DNA of 64,000 nt from Gordonia rhizosphera NBRC 16068. Lineage in GTDB: Bacteria > Actinomycetota > Actinomycetes > Mycobacteriales > Mycobacteriaceae. This document shows, piece after piece, positions 28,651 through 37,846 of this stretch (the stretch's first letter is position 1; every line of letters begins with the position of its first letter). The notes beneath the pieces were generated by a model. It saw nothing but the letters and a program-made list of their open reading frames with translations, searched no databases and had not been told where the DNA came from. A program made the translations under genes and the position numbers. The stretch covers positions 19,332 through 83,331 of the forward strand of contig NZ_BAHC01000119.1 in assembly GCF_000298195.1 (NCBI RefSeq), in the 5' to 3' direction.

Positions 28651-30849
28651 TCAGGTCACGGGTCGTGCGGGACGCTGCGATCGGATCGATAAACGACGGC
28701 GGTGGCTACCGGCCTCCGAGCCGTAGCCCTGCCGGTCGGCCGCCGACGCGAGCCACTGGTCGAGCGGGTCCGGCCAGTCCCGTTCGGCCTGGCGGTCGAG
28801 GGCATCGAGCCGACTGCAGATCGGGGCCTGCTGTTCGTCGGGACACTGCTCCGCGAGGGTCTCCAGCAGCGCCCGCAGCCGGCGCTGAACCTGTGCCGAG
28901 CCCCGCGAGTACTGCCGGACCTGGTCGGTGCCGATCGCCAGGAAGTCATCCCAACTGCGCCCGTAGCCGCTGATCTTGCTCAGCTCGGGAGAACTTTGTT
29001 CGGCCAGGACGCGGGGCGCGAGCATCAGCAGGAGATCCTCGATGTGGTCGAGGGCCTGCACCCCCCGGCTCGGGTCGTTGATCCCCGGTGACAGCGCCTT
29101 CAGCGCGATGTCGGAGATCGCCTGCAGCGCCGCGGCGGGGCTCGCCGCCGGGCTGTGGGTGTCGCCGAACAGCAGGCAGGACAGCAACTGTCGCCGACGA
29201 ACCTGCTGCGGGGAACCGAGGATCTCGAACACCGGGGCGTTGTGCGTGACATGGTCACCGACACCGACCAGGAGGTCGATGCGGACACCCCACCGGATCG
29301 CGAGGCGTTGCAGGCGCGGGAGATTCACCGCGAGGAGCACCCGCCCCTGGGACGGTACCTCGCGCAATGTGATGACCATCGACGGTTCGGTCCCGTCGCG
29401 CTCGACCTCCGGTGGTGGCGTGAGGATCGACGCGGCCGGCGGCGGCGCGTCGACCGGGTACCGGCGGTAGATCGCACCGCGGCCTTCGGCTGCGAGCCAT
29501 CTCAGGAGTTGCGAGGAGTTCAGGATGTTGCCGACCTTGCCCACCAGTGCGATGAACAAGTAGGCGCTGGCCAGCGTCAGTATCGCCGCGATCGTGGCCG
29601 AGATGCCGGGAGCGTGACCGCTTTCGCGCGAGGCGGTGATCTCGGCCGCAATGATCAGTGTGTATGCGAATGTCGCCAGGAACACCCCGATCGACCAGCG
29701 CATCATCGGTTGCTGCTGCAGCATCGGGATAACCCGCACGGAGATCTGCGACCCGCCGAACTGCATCGCCAGCGTGACCGCGGTGAACACCAGACCGGTG
29801 AGTGTGGCCATCGCGCCCGCGATGACGGCCAGCAGGGTTGCGGTGGTACCGACGTCGATTGACTCGATGCGGACCGCGTCGTCGACGGCCGTCGACACGA
29901 GGGCTGCCACGATGGCCAGCGATACCAAGGTCACCGGGAGGCGCCAGACGGGAACCGAGTCGAGCCGACGGCGGGTGCTCCGCCATTTGAGAGCGGATAG
30001 CACCGGATTGGGTGCGCGTTCGCCGCGATCCGGCGGCGGCAGGTCGGGCACGCGCGCCGTCTGACTCTTTTCCGGCAGGTCCTCCGGCAGGCCGAACCGC
30101 CCGGCCACCGCCTCCTGGAATGCGACCTTCCACCGGATCAGCGGTTCGCGGTAGCGCGTCTCCCGGGCGACCGCCTTCTCGTATTTCCGTGGGCGAGTGC
30201 CGTAGCGCCACCGCGACCACGGCGAGCGGGGGCGAGCAATGCGGATCGCCCCGAAGAGGAGCAGGACCGGCAGGAACAACCCGACCAGGCCCGTCCATAC
30301 CTTGCCCTTCAGCAGAGTGATGGTGGCGAGCACGACGTTGATCGCCACGGTGATGCCGGCACCCACCCGGACCACGACGTCGCCCTCCCCGGCGCTCACG
30401 TTGGCCGTTGTCTCGGATGTCCACAGCGGGGTCATGCCCAACAGGAACAGCAGACCGATCGCGACGGCGACGAACACGGCGTCGATGGAGGTGCGGCCCT
30501 CCTCCTCCCAGTACACGTCGCGCAGATGCAGGACGAGCGCGAACTCATCGAGGACGAGTGCGGCGCCGATGCCGAAGAGGATCGCCAGCAGGCTGTCGAC
30601 GAGCAGCGAGTCCCACGGCGCGGCGACGACGAACCCGAAACCCGAGATCAGCATCATGATCACGCCGAAGAAGACGTGATGCACATGCACACCGCCCGGT
30701 GTGACATTTCCCGGCCACCAACTGACCTCGGCGCGGATCATCCGGACACTGAACCGAATGAACAGGAAGGTGAGGACGAAGGCCACCAGCAAGAAGAACT
30801 GCGGCAGCCGACCGGTGTCAACGATGGACTCACCGAACCACTGACCCAT
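28651..30849 (-). CDS. DUF2254 membrane protein with an N-terminal HVHH membrane domain
   Basis: This 732-residue protein looks like a fusion. The N-terminal 200 residues form about six TM helices with GGVHVHHVFFG (about residues 50-60) and ALVLDEFALVLHLRDVYW, like small stand-alone integral membrane proteins. The C-terminal part (about residues 300-700) is a DUF2254 domain with four TM helices and the motifs LTGLVFTAVTLAMQFGGSQ and KALSPGINDPSRG. DUF2254 proteins alone are about 430 residues. Neither half has an established function. Conserved His and Asp/Glu at the membrane face of the first part are compatible with metal binding, but that is speculation. Confidence 0.8.
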   Translation of the reverse strand: MGQWFGESIVDTGRLPQFFLLVAFVLTFLFIRFSVRMIRAEVSWWPGNVTPGGVHVHHVFFGVIMMLISGFGFVVAAPWDSLLVDSLLAILFGIGAALVLDEFALVLHLRDVYWEEEGRTSIDAVFVAVAIGLLFLLGMTPLWTSETTANVSAGEGDVVVRVGAGITVAINVVLATITLLKGKVWTGLVGLFLPVLLLFGAIRIARPRSPWSRWRYGTRPRKYEKAVARETRYREPLIRWKVAFQEAVAGRFGLPEDLPEKSQTARVPDLPPPDRGERAPNPVLSALKWRSTRRRLDSVPVWRLPVTLVSLAIVAALVSTAVDDAVRIESIDVGTTATLLAVIAGAMATLTGLVFTAVTLAMQFGGSQISVRVIPMLQQQPMMRWSIGVFLATFAYTLIIAAEITASRESGHAPGISATIAAILTLASAYLFIALVGKVGNILNSSQLLRWLAAEGRGAIYRRYPVDAPPPAASILTPPPEVERDGTEPSMVITLREVPSQGRVLLAVNLPRLQRLAIRWGVRIDLLVGVGDHVTHNAPVFEILGSPQQVRRRQLLSCLLFGDTHSPAASPAAALQAISDIALKALSPGINDPSRGVQALDHIEDLLLMLAPRVLAEQSSPELSKISGYGRSWDDFLAIGTDQVRQYSRGSAQVQRRLRALLETLAEQCPDEQQAPICSRLDALDRQAERDWPDPLDQWLASAADRQGYGSEAGSHRRRLSIRSQRPARPVT

Positions 30850-30858
30850 AGGTCGACC

Positions 30859-31299
30859 CTACTGTGCCTCCCCGACCGGCTCCTCCAGAACGTCGCGGGC
30901 GAGTTGGTGGGTCAGTTCGCGTGCATAGTCGAGGTGGCGAGCGAGCTTCTCGCACGATTGCACCGCACGCGTATGGAAGTCGGCGAGAACCCGCGCCGCA
31001 TCCTCTCGCTCGCCTGCCGTGGCGGCCGGATCGTCGACGATGTCCTGGGCGGTCAGGAGGCGGCGCATGTCGTCGAGGGTGAAGCCGAGGGGTTTCATCC
31101 GGCGGATCGCCAGCAGCCGATCGATGTCGGCGCGGGTGTAGAGCCGGAACCCGCCCGCCGATCGCGCCGACGGTGTGACCAGCCCGACCTCGTCGTAGTG
31201 ACGGATGGTCTTGATCGACAGCTCGGTTTCCGCGGCGACCTCACCGATCTGCAGATGAACCCCGTCGAAGTCGCCGCCGTCGACAGCACGTGACTGCAT
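30859..31299 (-). CDS. MerR-family regulator, downstream of sulP
   Basis: This 146-residue regulator has the MerR winged helix (LQIGEVAAETELSIKTIRHYDEVGLV, about residues 16-41), an RLYTRADIDRLLAIRRMKPLGF wing, and a short coiled-coil tail. It has a single Cys, so thiolate metal sensing of the MerR/CueR type is unlikely. ATG 31297-31299 follows GGGGGAGG at ideal spacing. A longer reading from 31479 would overlap sulP. It starts 22 bp after the sulP stop, so the transporter and regulator share an operon. A matching 19-bp-spacer promoter lies upstream of sulP. Confidence 0.87.
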   Translation of the reverse strand: MQSRAVDGGDFDGVHLQIGEVAAETELSIKTIRHYDEVGLVTPSARSAGGFRLYTRADIDRLLAIRRMKPLGFTLDDMRRLLTAQDIVDDPAATAGEREDAARVLADFHTRAVQSCEKLARHLDYARELTHQLARDVLEEPVGEAQ

Positions 31300-31321
31300 C
31301 ACACCTCCCCCCGATCCCGTG

Positions 31322-32827
31322 TCAGTGTGCGCCTGCGACATGACCGCTGAGACGTTCGTGCCGCTCGGCACTGTTGTCGTTGAGGCCGATGATCGTCGCG
31401 GTCTTTCCCTTGGCCCGGTACTTGGTGGTGATCGCGTCCAGGGTGGCCACCGTGGATGCGTCCCAGATGTGGGACTCACTCATGTCGATGATCACGTTCT
31501 CCGGGTCGCCGACATAGTCGAACTGATAGACCAGGTCGTTGCTGGAGGCGAAGAACAGTTCCCCGCGCACGGCGTAGATGCGGGTGTTCTCGTCGGGATG
31601 GCCTACGTCGACGACTTCGGTCAGGTGGGCGACGCGGCGCGCGAACAGCACCATCGCGGTGATGACGCCGACGATGACGCCGTAGGCCAGGTTGTGGGTG
31701 GCGACGGTGACGCCGACGGTGGCGAGCATGACGGTGGTCTCGCTCTTGGGCATCCGACGCAAGGTCTTCGGGTTGATGCTGTGCCAGTCGAAGGTACCGA
31801 CCGAGACCATGATCATCACTGCGACGAGGGCCGCCATCGGGATCAGCGCCACGACGTCGCCGAGGCCGACGACCAGAATCAGCAGGAATACGCCGGCCAG
31901 GAAGGTCGAGATGCGGGTCCGGGCACCGGAGACCTTCACGTTGATCATCGTCTGCCCGATCATGGCGCAGCCGCCCATGCCACCGAAGAACCCGGTCACG
32001 ATGTTCGCGACACCCTGGCCGATGCCCTCACGCGACTTGTCGGAGTGGGTGTCGGTCAGGTCGTCGACGAGCTTGGCGGTCATCAGCGATTCCATCAGGC
32101 CGACCAGCGCCATGGTGAACGCGTAGGGGGCGATGATGGTGAGGGTGTGCCAGGTGAACGGCACATCCGGGATCAGCAGCGACGGCAGACTGTCGGGAAG
32201 CTGTCCCTCGTCGCCGACATTGGGCACGGAGAACCCGGCTGCCACGGTCACCGCGGTCAGCAATACGATCGCGACGAGCGGGGCGGGGACGACGGTGGTC
32301 AGCTTCGGCATCCCGACGATGATGACGAGGCCGACCGCGACCATCGGGTACACCAGCCACGGCACTCCGAGCAGATGCGGCAGCTGTGCGCTGAAGATGA
32401 GAATGGCCAGCGCGTTCACGAAGCCGACCATCACGCTGCGCGGAACGAACCGCATCAGCCGCGCGACACCGAGCCCGCCGAGGAGCATCTGGAAGACACC
32501 GGCGAGGATGACCGCCGCGATCAGATAGTCCAGGCCGTGGCTGGTCACGAGCGGCGCGACCACCAGCGCCACCGCGCCGGTCGCCGCCGAGATCATCGCC
32601 GGCCGTCCGCCGACGATGGCGATGGTCACAGCCATGGTGAACGATGCGAACAGCCCCACGCGCGGATCCACGCCGGCGATGATCGAGAACGAGATCGCCT
32701 CCGGGATCAGCGCCAGCGCGACGACGACGCCCGCGAGGACCTCGGTGCGCAGCCGCCGCGGGGAGCGCAGCGCGGCGAGCACCGACTGCTCCTGCTGGGG
32801 CGAGACCAGTGTTGTGGCTGATGACAT
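31322..32827 (-). CDS. SulP-family anion transporter with STAS domain
   Basis: This 501-residue transporter has about 11-12 TM helices with the SulP pattern ([26 protein letters not shown] near the N-terminus and [27 protein letters not shown] in the middle) and a C-terminal STAS domain (about residues 410-495; [20 protein letters not shown]). Family members move sulfate, bicarbonate or other small anions. The start ATG 32827 has AAGGAG upstream. It is transcribed with merR from the promoter near 32985. Which anion it moves is unknown. Confidence 0.9.
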   Translation of the reverse strand: MSSATTLVSPQQEQSVLAALRSPRRLRTEVLAGVVVALALIPEAISFSIIAGVDPRVGLFASFTMAVTIAIVGGRPAMISAATGAVALVVAPLVTSHGLDYLIAAVILAGVFQMLLGGLGVARLMRFVPRSVMVGFVNALAILIFSAQLPHLLGVPWLVYPMVAVGLVIIVGMPKLTTVVPAPLVAIVLLTAVTVAAGFSVPNVGDEGQLPDSLPSLLIPDVPFTWHTLTIIAPYAFTMALVGLMESLMTAKLVDDLTDTHSDKSREGIGQGVANIVTGFFGGMGGCAMIGQTMINVKVSGARTRISTFLAGVFLLILVVGLGDVVALIPMAALVAVMIMVSVGTFDWHSINPKTLRRMPKSETTVMLATVGVTVATHNLAYGVIVGVITAMVLFARRVAHLTEVVDVGHPDENTRIYAVRGELFFASSNDLVYQFDYVGDPENVIIDMSESHIWDASTVATLDAITTKYRAKGKTATIIGLNDNSAERHERLSGHVAGAH

Positions 32828-32966
32828 GCGTCAACTCCTTCGGACACCGCGCGCACATGGGCGCACGCGGTGACGTCGTCACCGCATGGACGGGGGCACA
32901 CGACGCATCGTTGCCGCGTGTGCAGAGAAGTGCCTCGACGACCATGTGGGTCCGACAGGCGCGGTC

Positions 32967-33000
32967 GGAACTCTACCCTCCGGGGAGGGTAGGGTTCCAA
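32967..33000 (-). promoter_or_regulatory. MerR-type promoter and operator of sulP-merR
   Basis: On the minus strand TTGGAA (33000-32995) and TAGAGT (32975-32970) are separated by 19 bp. This over-long spacer is the hallmark of MerR-activated promoters. The spacer is a dyad: CTACCCTCC (32973-32981) pairs with GGAGGGTAG (32984-32992) around a 2-bp centre, and the symmetry extends to GGAAC/GTTCC on both sides (32967-32998, one mismatch). It leaves a leader of about 130 nt before sulP. Confidence 0.8.
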
Positions 33001-33065
33001 TCCTCAGGCACTCCTGTGACCGGAGACACACGGCGGCTGCACGGCTTCCCGCGGCCGCCGCCCGG

Positions 33066-34685
33066 TCAGAACGGTGCGTCACCGTCGGTGTTCCGGCGCC
33101 GGCGATTCCGGTACCGCTCGGCGCGTCGTCGGGCGTGTTTGTTCTCCACGCGGGGACGTGCCCGGGTCGGTCGGTCCTCCCCGCGGTGTTCGCCGTCCTC
33201 GTCGTGATCGCGGCCGTTGAGATGGGGTCGCCGCGGCGGGCCCTGGGCCGGGGCGGAGAACCGAATACGACGCAGTCCGGGGAACAGGTCCTCGTTGGTT
33301 TCCGCCTCACCAGGGATGACGAGGCCTTCCGGGGTGATGAACTCGGTCCGCAACCGCCCGTCATCGTCACGCCATTGATCGTCGAGCCACTCGCCGAAGG
33401 TTTTGCGCAGGTGGTCGAGGCGGCACTTGACGTTCATGTTCTCGGCGTCCGTCTGCCCACCCCGAGCCGGGTCGGCGTGGTCGAACTCCGCGACGTGCTC
33501 CATGTCGCCGCGCCAGGCCGAGACCTCGCAGCCCGGGTCGGCGCAGATCCCGTCACGCACCCGCACGAACGTGTCCAGAGCGCTCGATGGCCGGTAGGGA
33601 TCCGACGGGAGGTGCGCGGGCAGCGTAAACGTCCCGTCGTCGTCGTCGGGTTCGGTACCGTTCGGGACGAGTGGCTTGATCGTCGTGTCCGGTCGCGCCG
33701 CGATGTCGCGGACGTGCTCGGCGGAGATGACGCCGTGGCCGTCCATGTATCCGGCGTTGGCCTTCGTCCCGGCGAGTGTGCCCTCGTCGCAGACGACGTG
33801 GAGCACGATCTTGGCGTCCACCGGCGGGATGGTGCCGGGCTCGGGGATCTGCGCGGTGCAGTCGACTCGACCGCACTGGCACTCGAAGGCGGTGCCCGAC
33901 AGCAGGGCGAACATGGCGTCCGAGGCGCGCTGCGGCTGGGTGCGGCCGTCGTGCTCACACGCGGTGTCGGCGAGTGCGGAGACTGCGGCGGCGGCGATCT
34001 GCACGTTCTCCGCCGACATCAGCCCGGTGATCGTGGCCGTGCCGTCCTCACGCGGGTCGGTCCATACGCCGCGGTCGTCGAGCGCGTGCTTGCGACGTTC
34101 CCGCACCGCATCCGGGTCGTGCCGATACACGATCCGATCGCACATGTCGCGCAGACGTTTCCGCGACCACGACCCCGTGCGGCCGCGAAGCAGAGCCGCG
34201 ATCTCGGCATCGACATCGAGTGCCGACGCGCAACCGTCGAGCAGGTCGGTACGCGCGATGACGAGTTGCGCCTGCCACGGCGCGATCACACCGTCACGCA
34301 GACAGTCGAACACCGCCGGCAGCCGATCCCGCAGGGCGACCGCCTCGCTCAGGAGGACCTCGGCCCGACGCTGGGTGATCCCCTGCACCTTGGAGATCCG
34401 GGCGGCGCAATCGGCGAAGCCGTCCACGACGAATCCGTCCGTGTCCTCGCGCGCGGCCACGAGTCGGTCGAACATGACTGTGACCGAACGGTATTCGGAC
34501 CAGGCGAGATACGACTTTCCCCGGCCGATCTCGGCCATCCCACACAGCAGCGCGTTCATCTCGGTCTCGTCCGGGTACGCGGGATCGACGTCACCGAGGA
34601 ACCCGAGGGGCAACCCGGGCCAGGGTGAGGGCGACGCCAACACGGACGACACGACAGACCTTTCGACACGACGGACACTCCGCAC
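33066..34685 (-). CDS. DUF222 / HNH endonuclease-signature protein (13E12-type)
   Basis: This 539-residue protein has an N-terminal DUF222 region (about residues 45-350) and an HNH nuclease motif (CADPGCEV ... MEHVAEFDHADPARGG ... NVKCRLDHLRKTF, about residues 380-430). The tail is strongly basic and Arg-rich. Such proteins are numerous in mycobacteria and Gordonia (13E12 repeat family) and often lie near mobile DNA. Their biological role is unsettled. The start is uncertain; the GTG codons a few residues in could also serve. It lies on the edge of the IS-rich segment. Confidence 0.87.
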   Translation of the reverse strand: MRSVRRVERSVVSSVLASPSPWPGLPLGFLGDVDPAYPDETEMNALLCGMAEIGRGKSYLAWSEYRSVTVMFDRLVAAREDTDGFVVDGFADCAARISKVQGITQRRAEVLLSEAVALRDRLPAVFDCLRDGVIAPWQAQLVIARTDLLDGCASALDVDAEIAALLRGRTGSWSRKRLRDMCDRIVYRHDPDAVRERRKHALDDRGVWTDPREDGTATITGLMSAENVQIAAAAVSALADTACEHDGRTQPQRASDAMFALLSGTAFECQCGRVDCTAQIPEPGTIPPVDAKIVLHVVCDEGTLAGTKANAGYMDGHGVISAEHVRDIAARPDTTIKPLVPNGTEPDDDDGTFTLPAHLPSDPYRPSSALDTFVRVRDGICADPGCEVSAWRGDMEHVAEFDHADPARGGQTDAENMNVKCRLDHLRKTFGEWLDDQWRDDDGRLRTEFITPEGLVIPGEAETNEDLFPGLRRIRFSAPAQGPPRRPHLNGRDHDEDGEHRGEDRPTRARPRVENKHARRRAERYRNRRRRNTDGDAPF

Positions 34686-34871
34686 AGGGCACCGCGTTCA
34701 CCGCGGCCCGTCATCCGGCCGAAAGGCCTTGTTTCACTGTAGGTTTGAACCGCTGGGCCTGAACCACTGTGCGGTCTGAACCACTCCGTCGTATCTCTAC
34801 TCGCTCTGCGCTGACAACAACCTACAACAGCCCACCGACAACAAAGTCCACCTCGCGGCGGTGATCGAATG

Positions 34872-34946
34872 TGGTCTCGATACGCCACTCGCCTGGCGGC
34901 TCGCGGCTACTCGACCATCAGTAGGGGCGGCTCGCGGCTACTCGAC
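34872..34946. repeat. REP-like repeat with a duplicated half
   Basis: A REP-like unit opens TGGTCTCGATACGCC (34872) and ends GGCTACTCGACCA (to 34917), so its ends are roughly inverted. Its second half, GGCGGCTCGCGGCTACTCGA plus C (34895-34915), is repeated at 34926-34946, 31 bp on. The TCGATACGCC...GGCTACTCGA type is common in actinobacterial intergenic DNA. The remaining DNA 34686-34970 holds no gene. Confidence 0.65.
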
Positions 34947-34970
34947 ACACCGGTAGGAGCCGATCGTGGA

Positions 34971-35798
34971 ATGATCGAGAAGGTGAGCACCATCGTCTTC
35001 GTTCATGCCCATCCCGACGACGAGGGCACCAACACCGCGGGCAGCATGGTCCGAGCCTCACGCGAGGGCCACCGAGTGGTGGTTGTCTACTGCACCGACG
35101 GGGATCCGGGAGACGTCCCCGACGACCTCGAACCCGGAGAGACGGTGGCGAGCCGACGCCGCGGTGAGGCGGAGGCCTCGGCGGCCATCACCGGCACCGC
35201 GCGCGTGGCCTGGCTGGGATATGCCGACTCGGGGATGACGGGCTGGGCGCGCAACGACGCCGAGGGCGTCTTCTCGCGGGCCGATATAGACGAGGCGGCA
35301 CGCCGCCTGGCCGATCTCTTCGACGACGAGGCCGCCGACGCCGTCGTCGGGTATGACTGGCACGGCGGTTACGGCCATCCGGATCACATCATGCTGCACA
35401 GGACGACGATCGCCGCGGTGGAGCTCGCGGCGAAGCGACCCCGCTACCTCGAGGTCACGATGAACCGGGACCTCATGCGGCAACTGTTCGCCCTCGCGGC
35501 CGAGATCGGCATGGAGGGATTCAGTGACGAGGACGGATTCGATCCGGATACCGGCGATGACGGTAATCCGATCGGCACACCCGAGACGGAGTTGCACTGG
35601 GCCGTTGACCTCGGTGACGACGTGATCGCCAAACGCGAGGCACTCGCATGTCACGCCAGTCAGACCGACGTCAAACAACTCCTGGCGATGCCGGCCGAAT
35701 ACTTCCCCTTCGCCTTCGGCACCGAGCACTACATCGAACCCGGTCGGCCACCCGGGATGGTGCGGGGCTGGTGGCTCGACCACCCGCCGACCGGTTAG
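34971..35798 (+). CDS. PIG-L family zinc deacetylase
   Basis: This 275-residue LmbE/PIG-L enzyme has the zinc motif HAHPDDE near residue 12 and a second HPDH about 130 residues later, which together bind Zn. The family includes MshB and Mca, which act on N-acetylglucosaminyl-inositol or mycothiol conjugates in actinomycetes. The sequence does not match either closely enough to name. I chose ATG 34971 (AGGAG 11 bp upstream). The GTG at 34983 is an alternative. The C-terminal end meets the LysR remnant on the other strand. Confidence 0.85.
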   Translation: MIEKVSTIVFVHAHPDDEGTNTAGSMVRASREGHRVVVVYCTDGDPGDVPDDLEPGETVASRRRGEAEASAAITGTARVAWLGYADSGMTGWARNDAEGVFSRADIDEAARRLADLFDDEAADAVVGYDWHGGYGHPDHIMLHRTTIAAVELAAKRPRYLEVTMNRDLMRQLFALAAEIGMEGFSDEDGFDPDTGDDGNPIGTPETELHWAVDLGDDVIAKREALACHASQTDVKQLLAMPAEYFPFAFGTEHYIEPGRPPGMVRGWWLDHPPTG

Positions 35799-35799
35799 C

Positions 35800-36560
35800 T
35801 CGACGCACGCGGCCGACAACGAAATGCCGGAAACGCCCCGCTGCGTCAGGCAGTGGGCGCGAGCGATACCAGGTCAGACCGATCTCACGTGACTCCCCGG
35901 CCAGGGGCACCAGGACGACGTCCGCGTGCGGATCGGAGCCCTCGACCGGGACCACCCCGACACCGAGCCCAGCACTGACGAGGCCGGTGATGGTCGTGAG
36001 TTCGCTCGATTCGAAGGTGACCGCCGGCGTGATCTCCGCGGCCGCGCACAGTTCGTCGAAGATCCGGCGCATACCGAATCCCGTTGCAATGACAATGAAT
36101 TCCTCGTCAGCGGCCTCTGCGAGTCCGATCGAAGCGCGACCGGCGAATCGGTGACCACTCGGCACCACCAGGGCCAGACGCTGCTCAGTGATCGGCGCCC
36201 ACGCCATGTCGGTGCGCATCGGACGTGGCGCCACGATCGCGAGGTCGGCGTCGCCATCGACGACGTGGCCGACCACGGTGGCAGCGGCGTCCTGCGTGAG
36301 GCTGAACCGGGCCTGCGGGTTCTCCCAGGCAGAAGCGCCGGATCAGATCCGGTACCAACCGCACCCCAAACGAATGCAGGAACGCAAGGTGTATTGCTCC
36401 GCGCGCGGGCGTGTGCAGCTCGTCGATCTCGCGTCGTGCGGCATCCAGTTGGGCGACTGCACGTCGGGCACGGTCGAGATGATCTGCCCGAACCGATTGA
36501 GCACGATGCTGCGGCCCCCGTCGGTCGAACAGGGCCACACACTCGGCTCAGCGGGCTACC
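35800..36560 (-). pseudogene. LysR-type regulator remnant with two frameshifts and a lost N-terminus
   Basis: Read leftward, a LysR regulator can be followed through three frames: the end of the HTH (VALFDRRG, near 36520-36545), then RSIVLNRFGQI one frame off, then RAVAQLDAARREIDELHTP to LIRRF, then after a second shift near 36327 ARFSLTQDAAATVVGHVVDG to RFRHFVV. The first 50 or so residues of the helix-turn-helix are gone, and the ORF has lost its natural stop (it would read to 35671, into the deacetylase). The loss of frame in two places and of the DNA-binding part makes function impossible. It sits divergent to the MFS gene, the usual position of a cognate regulator. Confidence 0.75.
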
Positions 36561-37753
36561 GACCTACCACAGTCGCCCTGTTCGCCGCCGGCATGACAAC
36601 GTTCATGGCGCTCTACTACGTCCAGGCGCTGCTGCCGCAGTTGTTCGACCACTTCGGCATCTCCCCCACCACCTCGGCGCTCGCGGTCTCGCTGACCACT
36701 GGCTTCCTCGCCGTTGCGATCATCCCGGCGAGCGTGCTGTCCGAACGGTTCGGCCGCGTGCGCGTGATGGTGGTCCCCGCGGTCGCCGCCTCGCTCATCG
36801 GTGTGGTGCTGCCGTGGTCGCCCACAGTGGAGATCCTGCTCGCCGGACGAGCCCTGCAGGGCGTGCTGTGCGCCGGCGTGCCCGCGGTCGCGATGGCCTA
36901 TCTCGCCGAGGAAGTCGAGGGCCGCTCCCTCGGCACCGCGATGGGTCGCTACGTCGTGGGCACGACGATCGGCGGGCTGGCCGGACGTCTGATTCCCGGA
37001 TTCGCCGTCGACGTCGTGTCGTGGCAGTGGGCGCTGGAGATCGCCTGCCTCGTATCGCTGGGATTCGCGGTGGTTTTCGCGCGCACCGTGCCGTCGGCGC
37101 GGTTCTTTGTGCCGCAACGTGTTTCGCCGAAGGTCATGCTGCGGAATCTGCTTGTGCACCTGTGGGATCCGCAGTTGCGGCGGCTGTTCCTGCTCGGCTT
37201 CGTCCTGACGGGCGGGTTCGTGACGGTCTACAACTTCGTGGGCTACCGGTTGCTACGCCCGCCGTTCGGACTCGGCGAGGCCGTCGTCGCCCTGGTGTTC
37301 CTGATGTACCTGGCCGGGACGTTCTCGTCGGCTTCTGCGGGCCCTGTTGCCGATCGGGTGGGCCGATGGCCCGTGCTCTGCGCCGGGATTCTGGTCATGC
37401 TCACCGGTCTGGCGCTAACCGTGCCCGACCGACTGCCGCTCGTGCTGATTGGGATGTTTCTATTCCCGGCAGGCTTCTGCGCAGCCCACTCGGTGGCCAG
37501 CGCCCGGGTGTCGGCGCGAGCAACCGAGCATCGAGCGGAGGCGTCGTTGTATCTCTTCCACTACCACATGGGCAGTTCGGTGGTGGGAGCACTTGGGGGT
37601 CTGGCGTTTTCGATGTTCGGCTGGGTGGGTGTCGCAGGCTACGTAGGGATGCTGGTGGGAGTTGGGCTGCTGGCGGGATTCCGATGTGGGGAGAGGACAC
37701 GAGGCCGGAATCCTGAGAGATTGATCACGCAGTCACCTGATGGGCCGGTCTGA
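36506..37753 (+). CDS. MFS efflux transporter, YnfM-like
   Basis: This protein of about 415 residues has 12 TM helices. ALYYVQALLPQLFDHFGISPTTSALAVSLTTGFLAV is the YnfM-type N-terminus. GRALQGVLCAGVPAVAMAYLAEEV is the conserved region of the fifth helix, and the loop after helix 2 has SERFGRVRVM. Proton-driven export of small hydrophobic compounds is the family role. ATG 36506 is the only start that leaves the first helix complete, but it lies inside the LysR remnant. The ORF extends upstream to 36188 without hydrophobic content. With its LysR gone, expression may be constitutive or lost. Confidence 0.83.
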   Translation: MLRPPSVEQGHTLGSAGYRPTTVALFAAGMTTFMALYYVQALLPQLFDHFGISPTTSALAVSLTTGFLAVAIIPASVLSERFGRVRVMVVPAVAASLIGVVLPWSPTVEILLAGRALQGVLCAGVPAVAMAYLAEEVEGRSLGTAMGRYVVGTTIGGLAGRLIPGFAVDVVSWQWALEIACLVSLGFAVVFARTVPSARFFVPQRVSPKVMLRNLLVHLWDPQLRRLFLLGFVLTGGFVTVYNFVGYRLLRPPFGLGEAVVALVFLMYLAGTFSSASAGPVADRVGRWPVLCAGILVMLTGLALTVPDRLPLVLIGMFLFPAGFCAAHSVASARVSARATEHRAEASLYLFHYHMGSSVVGALGGLAFSMFGWVGVAGYVGMLVGVGLLAGFRCGERTRGRNPERLITQSPDGPV

Positions 37754-37846
37754 CCTCCGCCCGCGGTGCCAGGTGAACTTCTGGCTCAGAGGTGCCGTCC
37801 GAAACCAGGCTGAACCGGGCATGCTTCGACGCTTAACCGCGCCGAC

